NCBI RefSeq assembly: GCF_949152225.1
Contig: NZ_CASCJC010000001.1
Location: 1,760,650-1,824,649 of the forward strand
Source of the DNA: Ligilactobacillus sp900765635
Lineage (GTDB): Bacteria > Bacillota > Bacilli > Lactobacillales > Lactobacillaceae
Reading direction: 5' to 3'
Length of the DNA stretch: 64,000 bases
Shown here: piece after piece, positions 45,882-54,533 of the stretch
Numbering within the stretch: the first letter of the stretch is position 1
Layout of the letters: each line of letters starts with the position of its first letter
Program-made: the position numbers and the translations under genes
Notes under the pieces: generated by a model
Told to the model about the DNA's origin: nothing
What the model saw: the letters and a program-made list of their open reading frames with translations, nothing else
Database searches by the model: none

Positions 45882-45899
45882 ATATAACTAATTGTCATC

Positions 45900-47114
45900 T
45901 TACCAAACAAATAAACCAACAGTTGCAGCTGATAATAAGGAAACTAAAATTCCTGAAACAAGCATCAACCACACATTTTTAGCGATTAATTCGTTCTTTT
46001 CTTTGTCAACTAAGCCTTTAAATGCCCCAATAATCATCCCAACAGTTGAGAAGTTAGCAAATGAAGTTACAAAGACTGTTAAACATGCACGATAATGTTC
46101 ACTAAAGGCTGCTGTTGTGATTGTCTTAGTTACTTCACCCATAACGACAAATTCATTGGTTACCAATTTTTGACCCATATATTGTGCAAATTCAAATGCA
46201 TCATGTACAGGTAAGCCCATTAACCAAGCAAATGGGAACATGATAACCCCTAAAATATTTTCTAGACTCAAGACTGGTGAAATCAAACCTAACAATTGAT
46301 CAATCATCGCTGCTAAAGCAACAAAGGCAATAACATTAGCTGTGATAATCAAGATTAAGCGTCCTGCCCCTAAGATAGAATCACCTAAAAATGAGAAGAA
46401 TGGCTCACGTTCACCTTTTTCATTGACTTGGTTTGCCATTGTAGCAACCGTGTCTTCTTCTTTTGATAATTTAACAGGATTTAACATCGCAGTCACGATT
46501 AAAGCATTAATCACGTTCAATGGAATCGCCGTTAAAATATAACGCGCAGGCATCATTTGTGTATAAGCCCCCACGATTGAAGCAGTGATACAGCTCATAG
46601 ACATCATCGCTAACGTCAAGTTACGTGCTGGACTCATTTGTTTTAATTGCAAACTAGAAACAGCCAATGCTTCTGTATTACCCAAAAACATCATTTCCAC
46701 AGCGAAAAATGATTCAAATTTCGGTTGACGTGTTAACTTAGATAAACCAAAGCCGATCCATTTGATGATAAATGGTAAGACACCGATGTAAGTTAAAATA
46801 TCAAACAACGGTACAATTAAAAGAATTGGCATCAAAACAGAAATTACAAAGTCCATGCTCTTGACATTAACCATGCTTGGCAAAGCAAAAGCAATCCCTT
46901 TATAAGAGATTTCCACCAATTCATTGAAACCAGCTGCCGCTCCATCGACAATGACGCGCCCAATAGAAAAACTTGTCAAAAACCATGCTAAAAACATGTT
47001 AAAGACAACCATAATAATAATTGCACGCCAGTCAATCTTCTTACGGTCACGTGAAAATAACCATCCAATACCTAAGAAAATCAACAAACCTATAATATTA
47101 ATTGCTAAATACAC
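45900..47114 (-). CDS. nupC: Concentrative nucleoside transporter, NupC family
   Basis: The 404-residue membrane protein imports nucleosides with protons or sodium. Family blocks are visible: FDILTYIGVLPFIIKWIGFGLSKL (about 120-145), FFAVEMMFLGNTEALAVSSLQL (about 152-173, matching the conserved GQTEA/GNTEAP site) and a second binding motif ASFANFSTVGMIIGAFKGL near residue 350. The start codon is GTG, with AAAGGGG about eight bases upstream. It is a single gene; the terminator lies downstream and a structured RNA gene upstream on the other strand. Confidence 0.92.
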   Translation of the reverse strand: MYLAINIIGLLIFLGIGWLFSRDRKKIDWRAIIIMVVFNMFLAWFLTSFSIGRVIVDGAAAGFNELVEISYKGIAFALPSMVNVKSMDFVISVLMPILLIVPLFDILTYIGVLPFIIKWIGFGLSKLTRQPKFESFFAVEMMFLGNTEALAVSSLQLKQMSPARNLTLAMMSMSCITASIVGAYTQMMPARYILTAIPLNVINALIVTAMLNPVKLSKEEDTVATMANQVNEKGEREPFFSFLGDSILGAGRLILIITANVIAFVALAAMIDQLLGLISPVLSLENILGVIMFPFAWLMGLPVHDAFEFAQYMGQKLVTNEFVVMGEVTKTITTAAFSEHYRACLTVFVTSFANFSTVGMIIGAFKGLVDKEKNELIAKNVWLMLVSGILVSLLSAATVGLFVW

Positions 47115-47245
47115 AAAAATTCCCCTTTCTAGATTTAATTGATATTTAGCTTATTCAAGTATAGCTACTTCAACCGCATTTGTAAACAAAACCCGAACAT
47201 TATCTTCTTAAATTCAACATACAAATAATTCAATAATGATAACGC

Positions 47246-47273
47246 TTGCATTTTTAGAAGAAAGCAGTATAAT
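47246..47273 (+). promoter_or_regulatory. Strong sigma-A promoter for structured RNA
   Basis: TTGCAT (-35, 47246-47251) and TATAAT (-10, 47268-47273) are separated by 16 bp. Transcription would begin near 47280-47281. No coding frame with a ribosome site follows. Confidence 0.75.
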
Positions 47274-47280
47274 AATAATT

Positions 47281-47539
47281 GTAAAGGGGTTACAAAATCC
47301 TACGGGTAGTCAAAAGAGGTGACTACAAGGTATCAACAGGGATATCTAATTAATAGTGAAACGACTATATTCGCCACAGTCAGAGAATATAGCTTGAAGG
47401 GAAATGATAGGATTTATCAACTCCTTGCTTGAATAACCAAAGCTAGTAAGACGTGTTAACGTATCGCCTTATAATGTAAAAGAAGATCGTGAAAGTTATT
47501 TGCGGTGATGTAAGGTTGACATGGCTTACTAGTTTTTTT
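47281..47539 (+). ncRNA. Structured non-coding RNA, family not assigned
   Basis: A stretch of about 260 nt downstream of a consensus promoter folds into two domains. Domain 1 (47295-47415) is closed by AAATCCTA/TAGGATTT and encloses three hairpins: GTAGTC/GACTAC (47306-47326), GGTATC/GATATC (47329-47346) and CTATATTC/GAATATAG (47365-47392), giving a four-way junction. Domain 2 (47443-47532) is closed by CTAGTAAG/CTTACTAG and contains CCTTA/TAAGG and competing ATCGCC/GGTGAT pairings. The last stem runs into seven T, so it may double as a terminator. No frame inside has a ribosome site. It does not fit tmRNA, RNase P, 6S, SRP RNA or a T-box. Size and four-way-junction layout resemble the raiA-motif class, but I cannot confirm that and no raiA gene is adjacent. 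Confidence 0.7.
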
Positions 47540-47545
47540 ATGCCA

Positions 47546-47572
47546 AAAAGACGTGCGCTTTGCACGTCTTTT
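47546..47572 (+). terminator. Backup terminator after structured RNA
   Basis: AAAAGACGTGC/GCACGTCTTTT is a perfect stem around GCTTT, followed by CTTTTTC. Confidence 0.88.
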
Positions 47573-47785
47573 CTTTTTCAGTAACAATTACATTTTGGTT
47601 GCTGTGAACCTATATATTATGCCACTAGTAGCTATTCTTGTAGGTGTAGTAATAAAATCGAATTGGGCTTGTGGCTTATTTATGCTGAATATGACTTTCA
47701 AATAAAAAAACTTAGAAAATCTAAGTCCTTTTTTTACATCATTTTTTTGACTCAAGAGTAATATAACGTTTAATACCAAAATTAT
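47573..47785. other. Gene-free stretch between structured RNA and ABC genes
   Basis: A short leftward open frame (63 codons, 47779-47588) is present but has no ribosome site or recognisable protein features, so it is not annotated. A weak hairpin with AAAAAAACTTAG...CTAAGTCCTTTTTTT (about 47703-47733) is a likely terminator for the leftward ABC genes. Confidence 0.45.
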
Positions 47786-48448
47786 TCATCTTGAATCGAC
47801 TATAAATTGGCGCTTTTTAAGTTCAATCAATTCATCGCAACTTTTAGCTACCTCTTTTTCATGTGTCACAATGATAACACACTTATTTTGCTGATGTGCT
47901 AATTGTTCAAACAATGCCATAACCTCATAAGTATTTTGTTCATCGAGATTTCCAGTCGGCTCATCTGCAACCACTATCGGTGCATCACAACACATTGCAC
48001 GTGCAATCGCTACTCGCTGTTGTTGTCCTCCTGATAATAATTTGACGTTTTTTAGTGCTAATTGCTCATCGATTCCGATTTTAGCCAACATTGCTAAAGC
48101 ATACTCTTTGTCTTTGGCATGCTTTGAGCGCGTAATCTGTAAGATGGCCAACACGTTATCCAAAGCCGACATATACTCCAAAAGATTATACGATTGAAAA
48201 ACAATCGAGACATATTGATTACGATAGTTATTTAAACCGATTTTTTCTAAAGTCTTTCCTTGATAACAGATACGTCCTTTTTTGGGGCAATCTAATCCTG
48301 CTAATAAAGCCAACAACGTCGTCTTCCCAGTTCCGCTACTCCCTACAATCACATATGATTTTCCTGCCACAAATTTTAACGTAACATCTTGATATAAAGG
48401 ATTGTTACAATCATCATACCAATAACTTACTTCTTCAACTGTTAACAT
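47786..48448 (-). CDS. ABC transporter ATP-binding protein (MacB/LolD-like)
   Basis: The 220-residue ATPase has Walker A VGSSGTGKTTLLALLAG near residue 37, a Q-loop in VFQSYNLLEYMSALDNV, the signature LSGGQQQRVAIARAM near 140, Walker B PIVVADEPTGNLD near 160 and an H-loop CVIIVTHEKEVA. LSGGQQQR with DEPTGNLD is typical of the MacB/LolD class that pairs with FtsX-domain permeases. AAGGGGTG precedes the ATG. It follows the permease gene by 11 bp. Because the permease is broken, this ATPase may have no partner. Confidence 0.9.
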   Translation of the reverse strand: MLTVEEVSYWYDDCNNPLYQDVTLKFVAGKSYVIVGSSGTGKTTLLALLAGLDCPKKGRICYQGKTLEKIGLNNYRNQYVSIVFQSYNLLEYMSALDNVLAILQITRSKHAKDKEYALAMLAKIGIDEQLALKNVKLLSGGQQQRVAIARAMCCDAPIVVADEPTGNLDEQNTYEVMALFEQLAHQQNKCVIIVTHEKEVAKSCDELIELKKRQFIVDSR

Positions 48449-48459
48449 TTTTTCACCCC

Positions 48460-49896
48460 TTATCCTACTAAAATCTTCTTAGGTTGCATCCGTAAGATAC
48501 CTATTGCACCTAAAATAATTGCTAAAAAGACAATGACTGCACTGACTAAGCTTAACTTAAGCAAGAAAATCACATCAACTTTAACTGCCAATTGGATTTT
48601 TTCTTGCTTGATTGGTATCTTTTGTTGACCTTTTTGTGGTACTTGTCTTTGCTTTGTTGGAGCTTGGGTATCTTGATTTGGTCCTTGTGCTTGTTTTTGG
48701 AAATTAGTCGTCATGCTTGTTGTTTGTTGTGTTAATAGCTGGATTCCTAACGCATTGGCCACAAACTTTCCTCCGATTCCAGCCAATGCTAAAGCTAAAA
48801 TCATTAAGGTCAACATTTCAGCTAAAAATTGCGCAATAATCTCATGGCGTTTTTCACCTAACGCCATTAAAATTCCAATCTCATGTCGCCGTTCCCTAAC
48901 CATTAAAACTACCAATAAAGTTAAGATAATTGTTCCTGCTAAACAAACTAACCAAACAATTTTGTTTGCAAAACTCTTAACATTATTTAACGGAACTTTA
49001 ATTGCTTGGTAGGCCATGTCGTCAGTACTAATAGTTAATTTATTGGTATTAATCTGCTTTTTAGCAGCCTTGATAAACGTTTTAGCTTTAGTTGGATTCG
49101 TCAAATTATAAGTTGCGCTTTGAACCTTACCTTTTTGATTGGTTAAATCATTAATCAAGGTATAAGATGCATAAATCACGTTAGCTGGATCACTCATCAT
49201 TCCTAGCATCTGTAAACTTGTTGCCTTATAGATACCTACAATCTTTAACTTCTTAGTTTTATCAGTCTCAACTTTAAGCGTATCTCCTACTTTTAAATCA
49301 TTTTGTTTAGCTAGTTGTTGTTCGATTACGACATTATTACTGTTCTGGTCGTCACTTGTTAATTCGCGTCCAGAAATGATTTTATTGCTTCCATCAGAAA
49401 ATGACGTTACCAAATTCAACTCCAAAACACCACTGAGTGAAACTTGATTGCTATCTTGTTGTTCACCCATTGCACCACTTGGCCGTTGCATTACCGACAT
49501 CGAATTCGTTGTTGCGATAACATCAAATGATCTAGCTGTTACCGGCGTTGAATTAGTCAAATTATAACTTTTCACCAATGAATTACGTGCAATTTTTTGC
49601 GCCGTCTTGACACTGACTTGTGCTAAATTTAGCTTAGGTTTACTAGACTCTTGTTTTTACTTCGTTTCTTCTTGACGTTGCTGATCTAATTTAGCGAACG
49701 CTTTTTGGCGATCGGCTTGTAGAGTCACCATTGCTTCTGCTTGTTTTTTTGCCTCATCAACTGCACTTTTAGCAACACTTTGAATCAAGATTCATGCCAA
49801 TACAAACAACAAGATTACAGTCAAAATACTTCCCAATAAAAATGAGCGTCCCTTTTTAGCACGTAGACTTAAAAAAGCCCGTTTTAAATAATTCAT
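48460..49896 (-). pseudogene. FtsX-family ABC permease with two in-frame stop codons
   Basis: From ATG 49896 the frame reads MNYLKRAFLSLRAKKGRSFL, a typical MacB-type permease start, then meets TGA at codon 35 (49792-49794) and TAA at codon 80 (49657-49659). It then runs open to 48460. The rest has the periplasmic MacB domain (codons about 100-300) and FtsX helices (WLVCLAGTIILTLLVVLMVRERRHEIGILMALGEKRHEII). The domain carries a Gln-rich insert (KQAQGPNQDTQAPTKQRQ) between helices. Both stops are in frame with no indel, and each is one base from a sense codon expected there (GGA and GAA). As it stands the first helix is cut off. Readthrough or an internal start at 49578 would lack that helix. 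Confidence 0.85.
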
Positions 49897-50125
49897 ATCT
49901 AACCTCCAGTTTTTTGCTGATTAATAGTTAGCTTATCCGATAAATATGAATAATTTGATACTAAAATACTTTATTTTTAAGAATATTTAGCTAAATTAAT
50001 TAGCTAAAGTTCATGAATGATTCTTAAATTTTTATTAAATACATTATTTTAAATGGTTTTTTATGGTGAAAATTTGTTAATTTTATAGTTAGATAAATAC
50101 GTATAAACAAAGGAGTGATTAGCCA
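49897..50125. other. Divergent intergenic region, ABC permease and Ca2+-ATPase leader
   Basis: The stretch is about 230 bp and very AT-rich. TTAGCTAAATTAATTAGCTAA (49986-50006) is a strong palindrome that could be an operator or fold back. No gene is supported. Confidence 0.45.
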
Positions 50126-50200
50126 ATGGAAATGGACGCAGACCCGCATTTATCATGGAGTCTAGTCAAAGATGATGTTTTATATTTCCTAATTGAATAA
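50126..50200 (+). CDS. 24-residue small protein upstream of Ca2+-type ATPase
   Basis: An ATG with AAAGGAG ten bases upstream opens a 24-codon frame: MEMDADPHLSWSLVKDDVLY then FLIE and TAA. It is acidic with a Trp and hydrophobic C-terminus. It lies 59 bp before the ATPase and on the same strand, so it is in the same transcript. The strong ribosome site argues for real translation. It may be a leader peptide or a small regulator of the pump; I do not recognise a family. Confidence 0.6.
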   Translation: MEMDADPHLSWSLVKDDVLYFLIE

Positions 50201-50259
50201 CAAGTTTTTTCTTATCGATAAAACATTGCTTATGTAATTCAAGGAGGAAATTTTTTTAA

Positions 50260-52908
50260 ATGGAACATTATCAAACCAAAATAGCAGATTTAGCTCAAGA
50301 GTACCCCAACCAGTCGTTTGAACAAGGCTTAAGCGACCAGCAAGCCCAACAACGCTTGGCTCAAAATGGGCCCAATAAACTGGAAACTAAAACTACCCCT
50401 AAATGGATCTTGTTTGTACGCCAGTTTAATAACATGATTACTTATATTTTGCTGCTTGCGATGATTTTAACGTTAACAATGGGGCATCATACCGATGCAA
50501 TCGTTATCGCATTAGTTGTCATCATCAATGCCATTATCGGTTATTACCAAGAAGCCAATGCTGCTGATGCATTAAGTAAGATTCAACAAATGCTTGCCAC
50601 CAAAGCTACCGTCTATCGCCAAGATCGACGCTTAGACATCCCAGCCACTGATTTAGTCGTTGGTGACGTGGTGTATTTAGAAGCCGGCGATAGCGTACCG
50701 GCCGACTTACGCTTGGTAACAACCGCTAATTTGCGGATTCAAGAATCTGCTTTAACAGGCGAAAGCGATGCAGTAACCAAGACAACCGCAGAACTCTTAG
50801 CCGATAAAGTACCTTTAGCCGAACAAACTAACATGGCCTTTACTTCAACAGCTGTAGCCAACGGTTCTGGTTTAGGAGTGGTCGTTGCTGTGGGCAAAGA
50901 CACCCAGATTGGTCAGATTTCAACAGCTATAGCTGAAACCAAACCTAAATTAACCCCGCTAATGCGCGAAATCAATGGCTTAGGTAAAGGCGTTTCGATT
51001 GCTGTTTTGATTGCGGCTGCCTGCTTATTTGTTCTTGGCTTAATCTTTGACACATATTCCGTTTCCGTTTTGGCTTTGGCCGTGGTAACGATGATTGTGG
51101 GTTCCGTGCCTGAAGGATTGCCAGCCACAACTTCTGTTATCTTGGCATTAGGGGTTTCTGACATGGCTAAAAATAAGAAAACCATTGTCAAATCTCTACC
51201 AGCCGTTGAAACACTTGGCGCTGTCGATGTGATTGCGACCGATAAAACCGGAACACTAACTAAAAACGAGATGACCATGACCGACATCTACACTAAAAAA
51301 GACCACTTTACACTTAGTGGTACTGGTTATAAGCCACAAGGTGATTTGTTGGCTGATGGTCACAAAACAACTGCTAATCAAACAGTGCAAACGCTCTTAC
51401 TTTCAGGATACATTGCCAACGATACCGAACTAGTCCAAGAAAATGGTCAGTTTAACATCAACGGTGAACCGACTGATGGAGCCTTTTTGACAGCTTATCA
51501 CAAAGTTTTTGCAACGATGAGCGAACCCGAATACGAAACAATCGACATGTTGCCGTTTGATTCCGATTATCGCTATATCGCGCGCTTGGTCAAATTACCA
51601 AATCAAACTAAGCCTCAACTCTTTATCAAAGGTTCTCCTGATAAGTTATTTACGATGGCTAAAAACGATCCAACATTTGATGAAAAATATTGGCAACAAA
51701 AAGTCGCAGAACTTTCATCTTGTGGCAAACGGGTAGTGGCCGTGGGACAAAAGACCTTAACCTCCCATGAAACAACCATTAGTCACGACCTACTTAACAC
51801 AGGCATCGATTTTCTAGGAATCGTTGGTATCATCGATCCACCTAGAACCGAGGTCATCGAAACTTTAAAGACGATGAATCAAGCACACGTCGAAGTCAAG
51901 ATGATTACAGGTGACTCGCCACTCACAGCCAGTGCAATTGGTAAACAACTTGGGTTAGCCCCTGACATTAAGGCTATTACCGGGGCACAATGGGATACTT
52001 TGACTCCCGAACAAAAACGTAAAGCCGCCGTTGAAAACCAAATCTTTGCACGAACAACACCAAAAAACAAGCTCGAGATCGTTAAAGCTTTACAACAAAG
52101 CGGTAAAGTAACCGCCATGACCGGTGATGGTGTCAACGATGCGCCCGCCCTCAAGGCTGCTGACATTGGAGTTGCGATGGGAATCAAAGGAACCGACGTA
52201 GCACGTGATGCAGCCGATATGGTCTTGACCGATGATAATTTTGCGACTCTAGGCCAAGCGATCAAGGAAGGCCGCCGTATCTATGACAACATTAAAAAAA
52301 GTATCTTGTTTTTACTACCAACATCTTTTGCAGAAGGCTTAATTATCTTCTTTTCGATTATGTTTAATCAACCAATGCCTCTGCAAGCTACTCAGATGCT
52401 GTGGATTAACATGGTTTCAGCAATTACGATTCAGTTTGCGTTTATCTTTGAACCTGCCGAAGCTGGCATCATGCAGCGCCGGCCACGTAAAACCAATCAA
52501 GCAATGATGAATCGACATGATGTAATTCAGATGGCTTATGTTTCAGTCTTAATGGCTGTCAGTGCCCTTTTTTCTTATGAATGGCTCCAAAGCCTGGGCG
52601 CCGATGCCAAAACCGCTAGCACGATGATGTTAAATATTATTATCATTAGTAAAATTTTTTACTTGTTTAATATCCGTACGCCTAAATTGGCTTTTTCAAA
52701 AGAATTTTTCGGCAACAAAAAAGCCTTCTATGTCATCTTTGTAATGTTGTTATTGCAACTAATCCTGACATATGTACCATTTATGCAAGAAGTCTTTTAC
52801 ACGGAACCTTTGACTTTAAACGAATGGTTAGCTGCAATTTTATGCGGTATGTTTGTTTTAGTAATCACTGAAATTGACAAGTTCATTCGTCTAAAAAAAC
52901 AAGCTTAA
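50260..52908 (+). CDS. Cation-transporting P-type ATPase, Ca2+ (PMR1/SERCA-like) class
   Basis: The 882-residue membrane pump has an N-terminal cation ATPase domain (about 5-75, DLAQEYPNQSFEQGLSDQQAQQRLAQNGPN), the actuator with LTGES near 168, helix M4 with VGSVPEGLPATTSVILALGV (PEGL pattern of Ca2+ and related pumps), the phosphorylation site DKTGTLTKNEMT near 330, nucleotide-binding KGSPD, and the hinge MTGDGVNDAPALKAADIGVAMG near 620. Six helices form the C-terminal half. AAGGAGG lies about ten bases before the ATG. The expected role is Ca2+ (possibly Mn2+) export. A 24-codon sORF precedes it in the same transcript. Confidence 0.92.
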   Translation: MEHYQTKIADLAQEYPNQSFEQGLSDQQAQQRLAQNGPNKLETKTTPKWILFVRQFNNMITYILLLAMILTLTMGHHTDAIVIALVVIINAIIGYYQEANAADALSKIQQMLATKATVYRQDRRLDIPATDLVVGDVVYLEAGDSVPADLRLVTTANLRIQESALTGESDAVTKTTAELLADKVPLAEQTNMAFTSTAVANGSGLGVVVAVGKDTQIGQISTAIAETKPKLTPLMREINGLGKGVSIAVLIAAACLFVLGLIFDTYSVSVLALAVVTMIVGSVPEGLPATTSVILALGVSDMAKNKKTIVKSLPAVETLGAVDVIATDKTGTLTKNEMTMTDIYTKKDHFTLSGTGYKPQGDLLADGHKTTANQTVQTLLLSGYIANDTELVQENGQFNINGEPTDGAFLTAYHKVFATMSEPEYETIDMLPFDSDYRYIARLVKLPNQTKPQLFIKGSPDKLFTMAKNDPTFDEKYWQQKVAELSSCGKRVVAVGQKTLTSHETTISHDLLNTGIDFLGIVGIIDPPRTEVIETLKTMNQAHVEVKMITGDSPLTASAIGKQLGLAPDIKAITGAQWDTLTPEQKRKAAVENQIFARTTPKNKLEIVKALQQSGKVTAMTGDGVNDAPALKAADIGVAMGIKGTDVARDAADMVLTDDNFATLGQAIKEGRRIYDNIKKSILFLLPTSFAEGLIIFFSIMFNQPMPLQATQMLWINMVSAITIQFAFIFEPAEAGIMQRRPRKTNQAMMNRHDVIQMAYVSVLMAVSALFSYEWLQSLGADAKTASTMMLNIIIISKIFYLFNIRTPKLAFSKEFFGNKKAFYVIFVMLLLQLILTYVPFMQEVFYTEPLTLNEWLAAILCGMFVLVITEIDKFIRLKKQA

Positions 52909-52914
52909 TCCAAA

Positions 52915-52953
52915 AAAGCCCCAAAGTAGCATTGCGCTAGTTTAGGGCTTTTT
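52915..52953 (+). terminator. Terminator of the P-type ATPase gene
   Basis: AAAAAGCCC...GGGCTTTTT around a loop of about 24 bases that itself contains TAGCATTGCGCTA (a smaller stem). Confidence 0.8.
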
Positions 52954-53027
52954 GTCTAGCTACGTTTGCTTTTTTCTCTTAAGGAAAAGTGCTATGATTA
53001 AGATAACTTTTACAGGAGGATAATCGT

Positions 53028-53534
53028 ATGCCAAATATCATGACTTGTCGCCAGACACTCGCTGTTACTAGCCATCGCATCTTAGCTAGTGATTTAAATG
53101 AACACGAAACCGTCTATGGTGGTCGCTTATTAGAGATGTTAGATGGGACTGCATCAATCTCAGCAAGTCGCCTAGCTCGCAGCCAAGTAGTCACTGCATC
53201 GATGGATCAAACAAACTTTATTGCACCATTTGAATTAAACGATTCATTTTGCATCGAAACTTATGTCAGCGGTATCGGCAAACGTTCAATCGAAGTCTTT
53301 GCCAAAATCATCGGTGAACATCTTAAAAGTGGTGAACGTTTTATCGGACTGACCGCCTTTTTAACCTTTGTGGCCGAAGAAGAAATAACCTTTACTACCC
53401 TTGAAGCGCAGTCAGCCGAAGAAAAGTTTGTTTGCCAAGGTTATCAACAACGCCAACAAGTCCGGATGCAAAATTTGCATCGACAACAACAATTTAATCG
53501 CCAACTTAGTTTGAAACATCCGTGGGACTTATAA
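53028..53534 (+). CDS. Acyl-CoA thioesterase, YciA/BFIT hotdog type
   Basis: The 168-residue protein has the hotdog-type start TSHRILASDLNEHETVYGGRLLEMLDGTASISASRLAR (about residues 13-50), with the catalytic Asp and the NEHxTVYGG motif of YciA-like thioesterases (usually NxxGxxFGG). VTASMDQTNFIAPFELNDSFCIETYV follows. The last 25 residues are Gln/Arg-rich and unlike the family. AGGAGG lies six bases before the ATG. Hydrolysis of acyl-CoA is expected; the physiological substrate is unknown. Confidence 0.87.
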   Translation: MPNIMTCRQTLAVTSHRILASDLNEHETVYGGRLLEMLDGTASISASRLARSQVVTASMDQTNFIAPFELNDSFCIETYVSGIGKRSIEVFAKIIGEHLKSGERFIGLTAFLTFVAEEEITFTTLEAQSAEEKFVCQGYQQRQQVRMQNLHRQQQFNRQLSLKHPWDL

Positions 53535-53539
53535 TTTTT

Positions 53540-53573
53540 TAGGAGTGCTAATCTTACTAGCATTCCTATTTTT
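53540..53573 (+). terminator. Terminator after thioesterase
   Basis: AGGAGTGCTA pairs with TAGCATTCCT around ATCTTAC and is followed by ATTTTTT. Confidence 0.85.
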
Positions 53574-53580
53574 TAACAAC

Positions 53581-53628
53581 AAAAAAGGATTGCTTTTTTG
53601 CATCAAACAGAAAAGCAATCCTTTTTAA
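53581..53628 (-). terminator. Terminator of the pfl operon
   Basis: AAAAAAGGATTGCTTTT/AAAAGCAATCCTTTTT with a GCATCAAACAG loop. A- and T-tracts on both sides make it bidirectional; it follows pflA on the minus strand. Confidence 0.9.
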
Positions 53629-53656
53629 TTATTTTATCCAATCAATAGAAATCAGT

Positions 53657-54484
53657 TTATTTAACAACCATTCCTGGTTTCCAGGTTAGATATCCTTTGT
53701 AATCATCAACATGCAAGAGTTTTTGCGCATTTTCGATACGCTCGGTTGTTGGTGGTTCCACACCTTCTAAGCGATACTTGATGCCCATTTCTTTGTACTT
53801 GCGCACACCCATCGTATGGTATGGCAAGACTTCGACTTTTTGCACGTTTTTTAAAGTCTTGATGAAATCACTGGTTTGTTCTAGATACATATCGATATCG
53901 GTAATTCCTGGCACCAATACTTGGCGAATCCAAACAGGCTTACCAATATCAGAAAGATACGTACACATATCTAAGATATTTTCGTTTGGGAATCCCGTCA
54001 ATTTTTGATGTTCAGCCGAATTGATATGCTTAATGTCAACTAACAAAATATCAGTCACTTCTAAAAGTTCATTGAACTTGCTAAACCATGGATCACGACG
54101 TGTAAATGGCTTACCACACGTATCTAAACAAGTACTGATGCCTAGCTTCTTGCATTTTTTGAACAATTCTAAGGCAAAATCAACTTGTAATAAAACTTCA
54201 CCACCAGACAAGGTAATCCCACCTTGTTCACCCCAGAAACTTTGATATGACAAGGCCTTTTCTAAAACCTCATCTGTCGTCATCTTTGTACCGACATTTA
54301 GCTTCCATGTATCGGGATTATGACAAAACTTACAACGCATGTGACAACCTTGCATAAACACGACAAATCTAATCCCAGGGCCATCAACGGCGCCAAATGT
54401 CTCAAACGAATGAATATAACCTTCGACTTGACCATCTCTCATTGGAACCGGATTTAATAGATGTGACTCTGCTTGCGTACTCAT
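53657..54484 (-). CDS. pflA: Pyruvate formate-lyase-activating enzyme
   Basis: The 275-residue radical-SAM enzyme makes the glycyl radical on PflB. The [4Fe-4S] motif is FMQGCHMRCKFCHNPDTW (C-x3-C-x2-C, about residues 42-59), and GGITLSGGEVLLQ (about 88-100) is the SAM-binding GGE. The frame is open six codons upstream, but GGGAGG lies just before the ATG at 54484. It follows pflB by 49 bp with no terminator, the usual pflBA order. Confidence 0.95.
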   Translation of the reverse strand: MSTQAESHLLNPVPMRDGQVEGYIHSFETFGAVDGPGIRFVVFMQGCHMRCKFCHNPDTWKLNVGTKMTTDEVLEKALSYQSFWGEQGGITLSGGEVLLQVDFALELFKKCKKLGISTCLDTCGKPFTRRDPWFSKFNELLEVTDILLVDIKHINSAEHQKLTGFPNENILDMCTYLSDIGKPVWIRQVLVPGITDIDMYLEQTSDFIKTLKNVQKVEVLPYHTMGVRKYKEMGIKYRLEGVEPPTTERIENAQKLLHVDDYKGYLTWKPGMVVK

Positions 54485-54533
54485 AATTCTTAGGCCTCCC
54501 AAACTTCTCTTATTGTACTATCACTATAACACA

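Noticed and set aside
47281..47539. Reading the structured region as 6S RNA, tmRNA, RNase P RNA or a riboswitch
   Set aside because: It lacks the long single rod with central bubble of 6S, the GGGG...CCA ends and tag frame of tmRNA, the conserved GAGGAAAGTCC of RNase P, and any downstream gene on the same strand that a riboswitch would control.
47588..47779. 63-codon minus-strand frame between the structured RNA and the ABC genes
   Set aside because: No ribosome site, and it overlaps a likely terminator.
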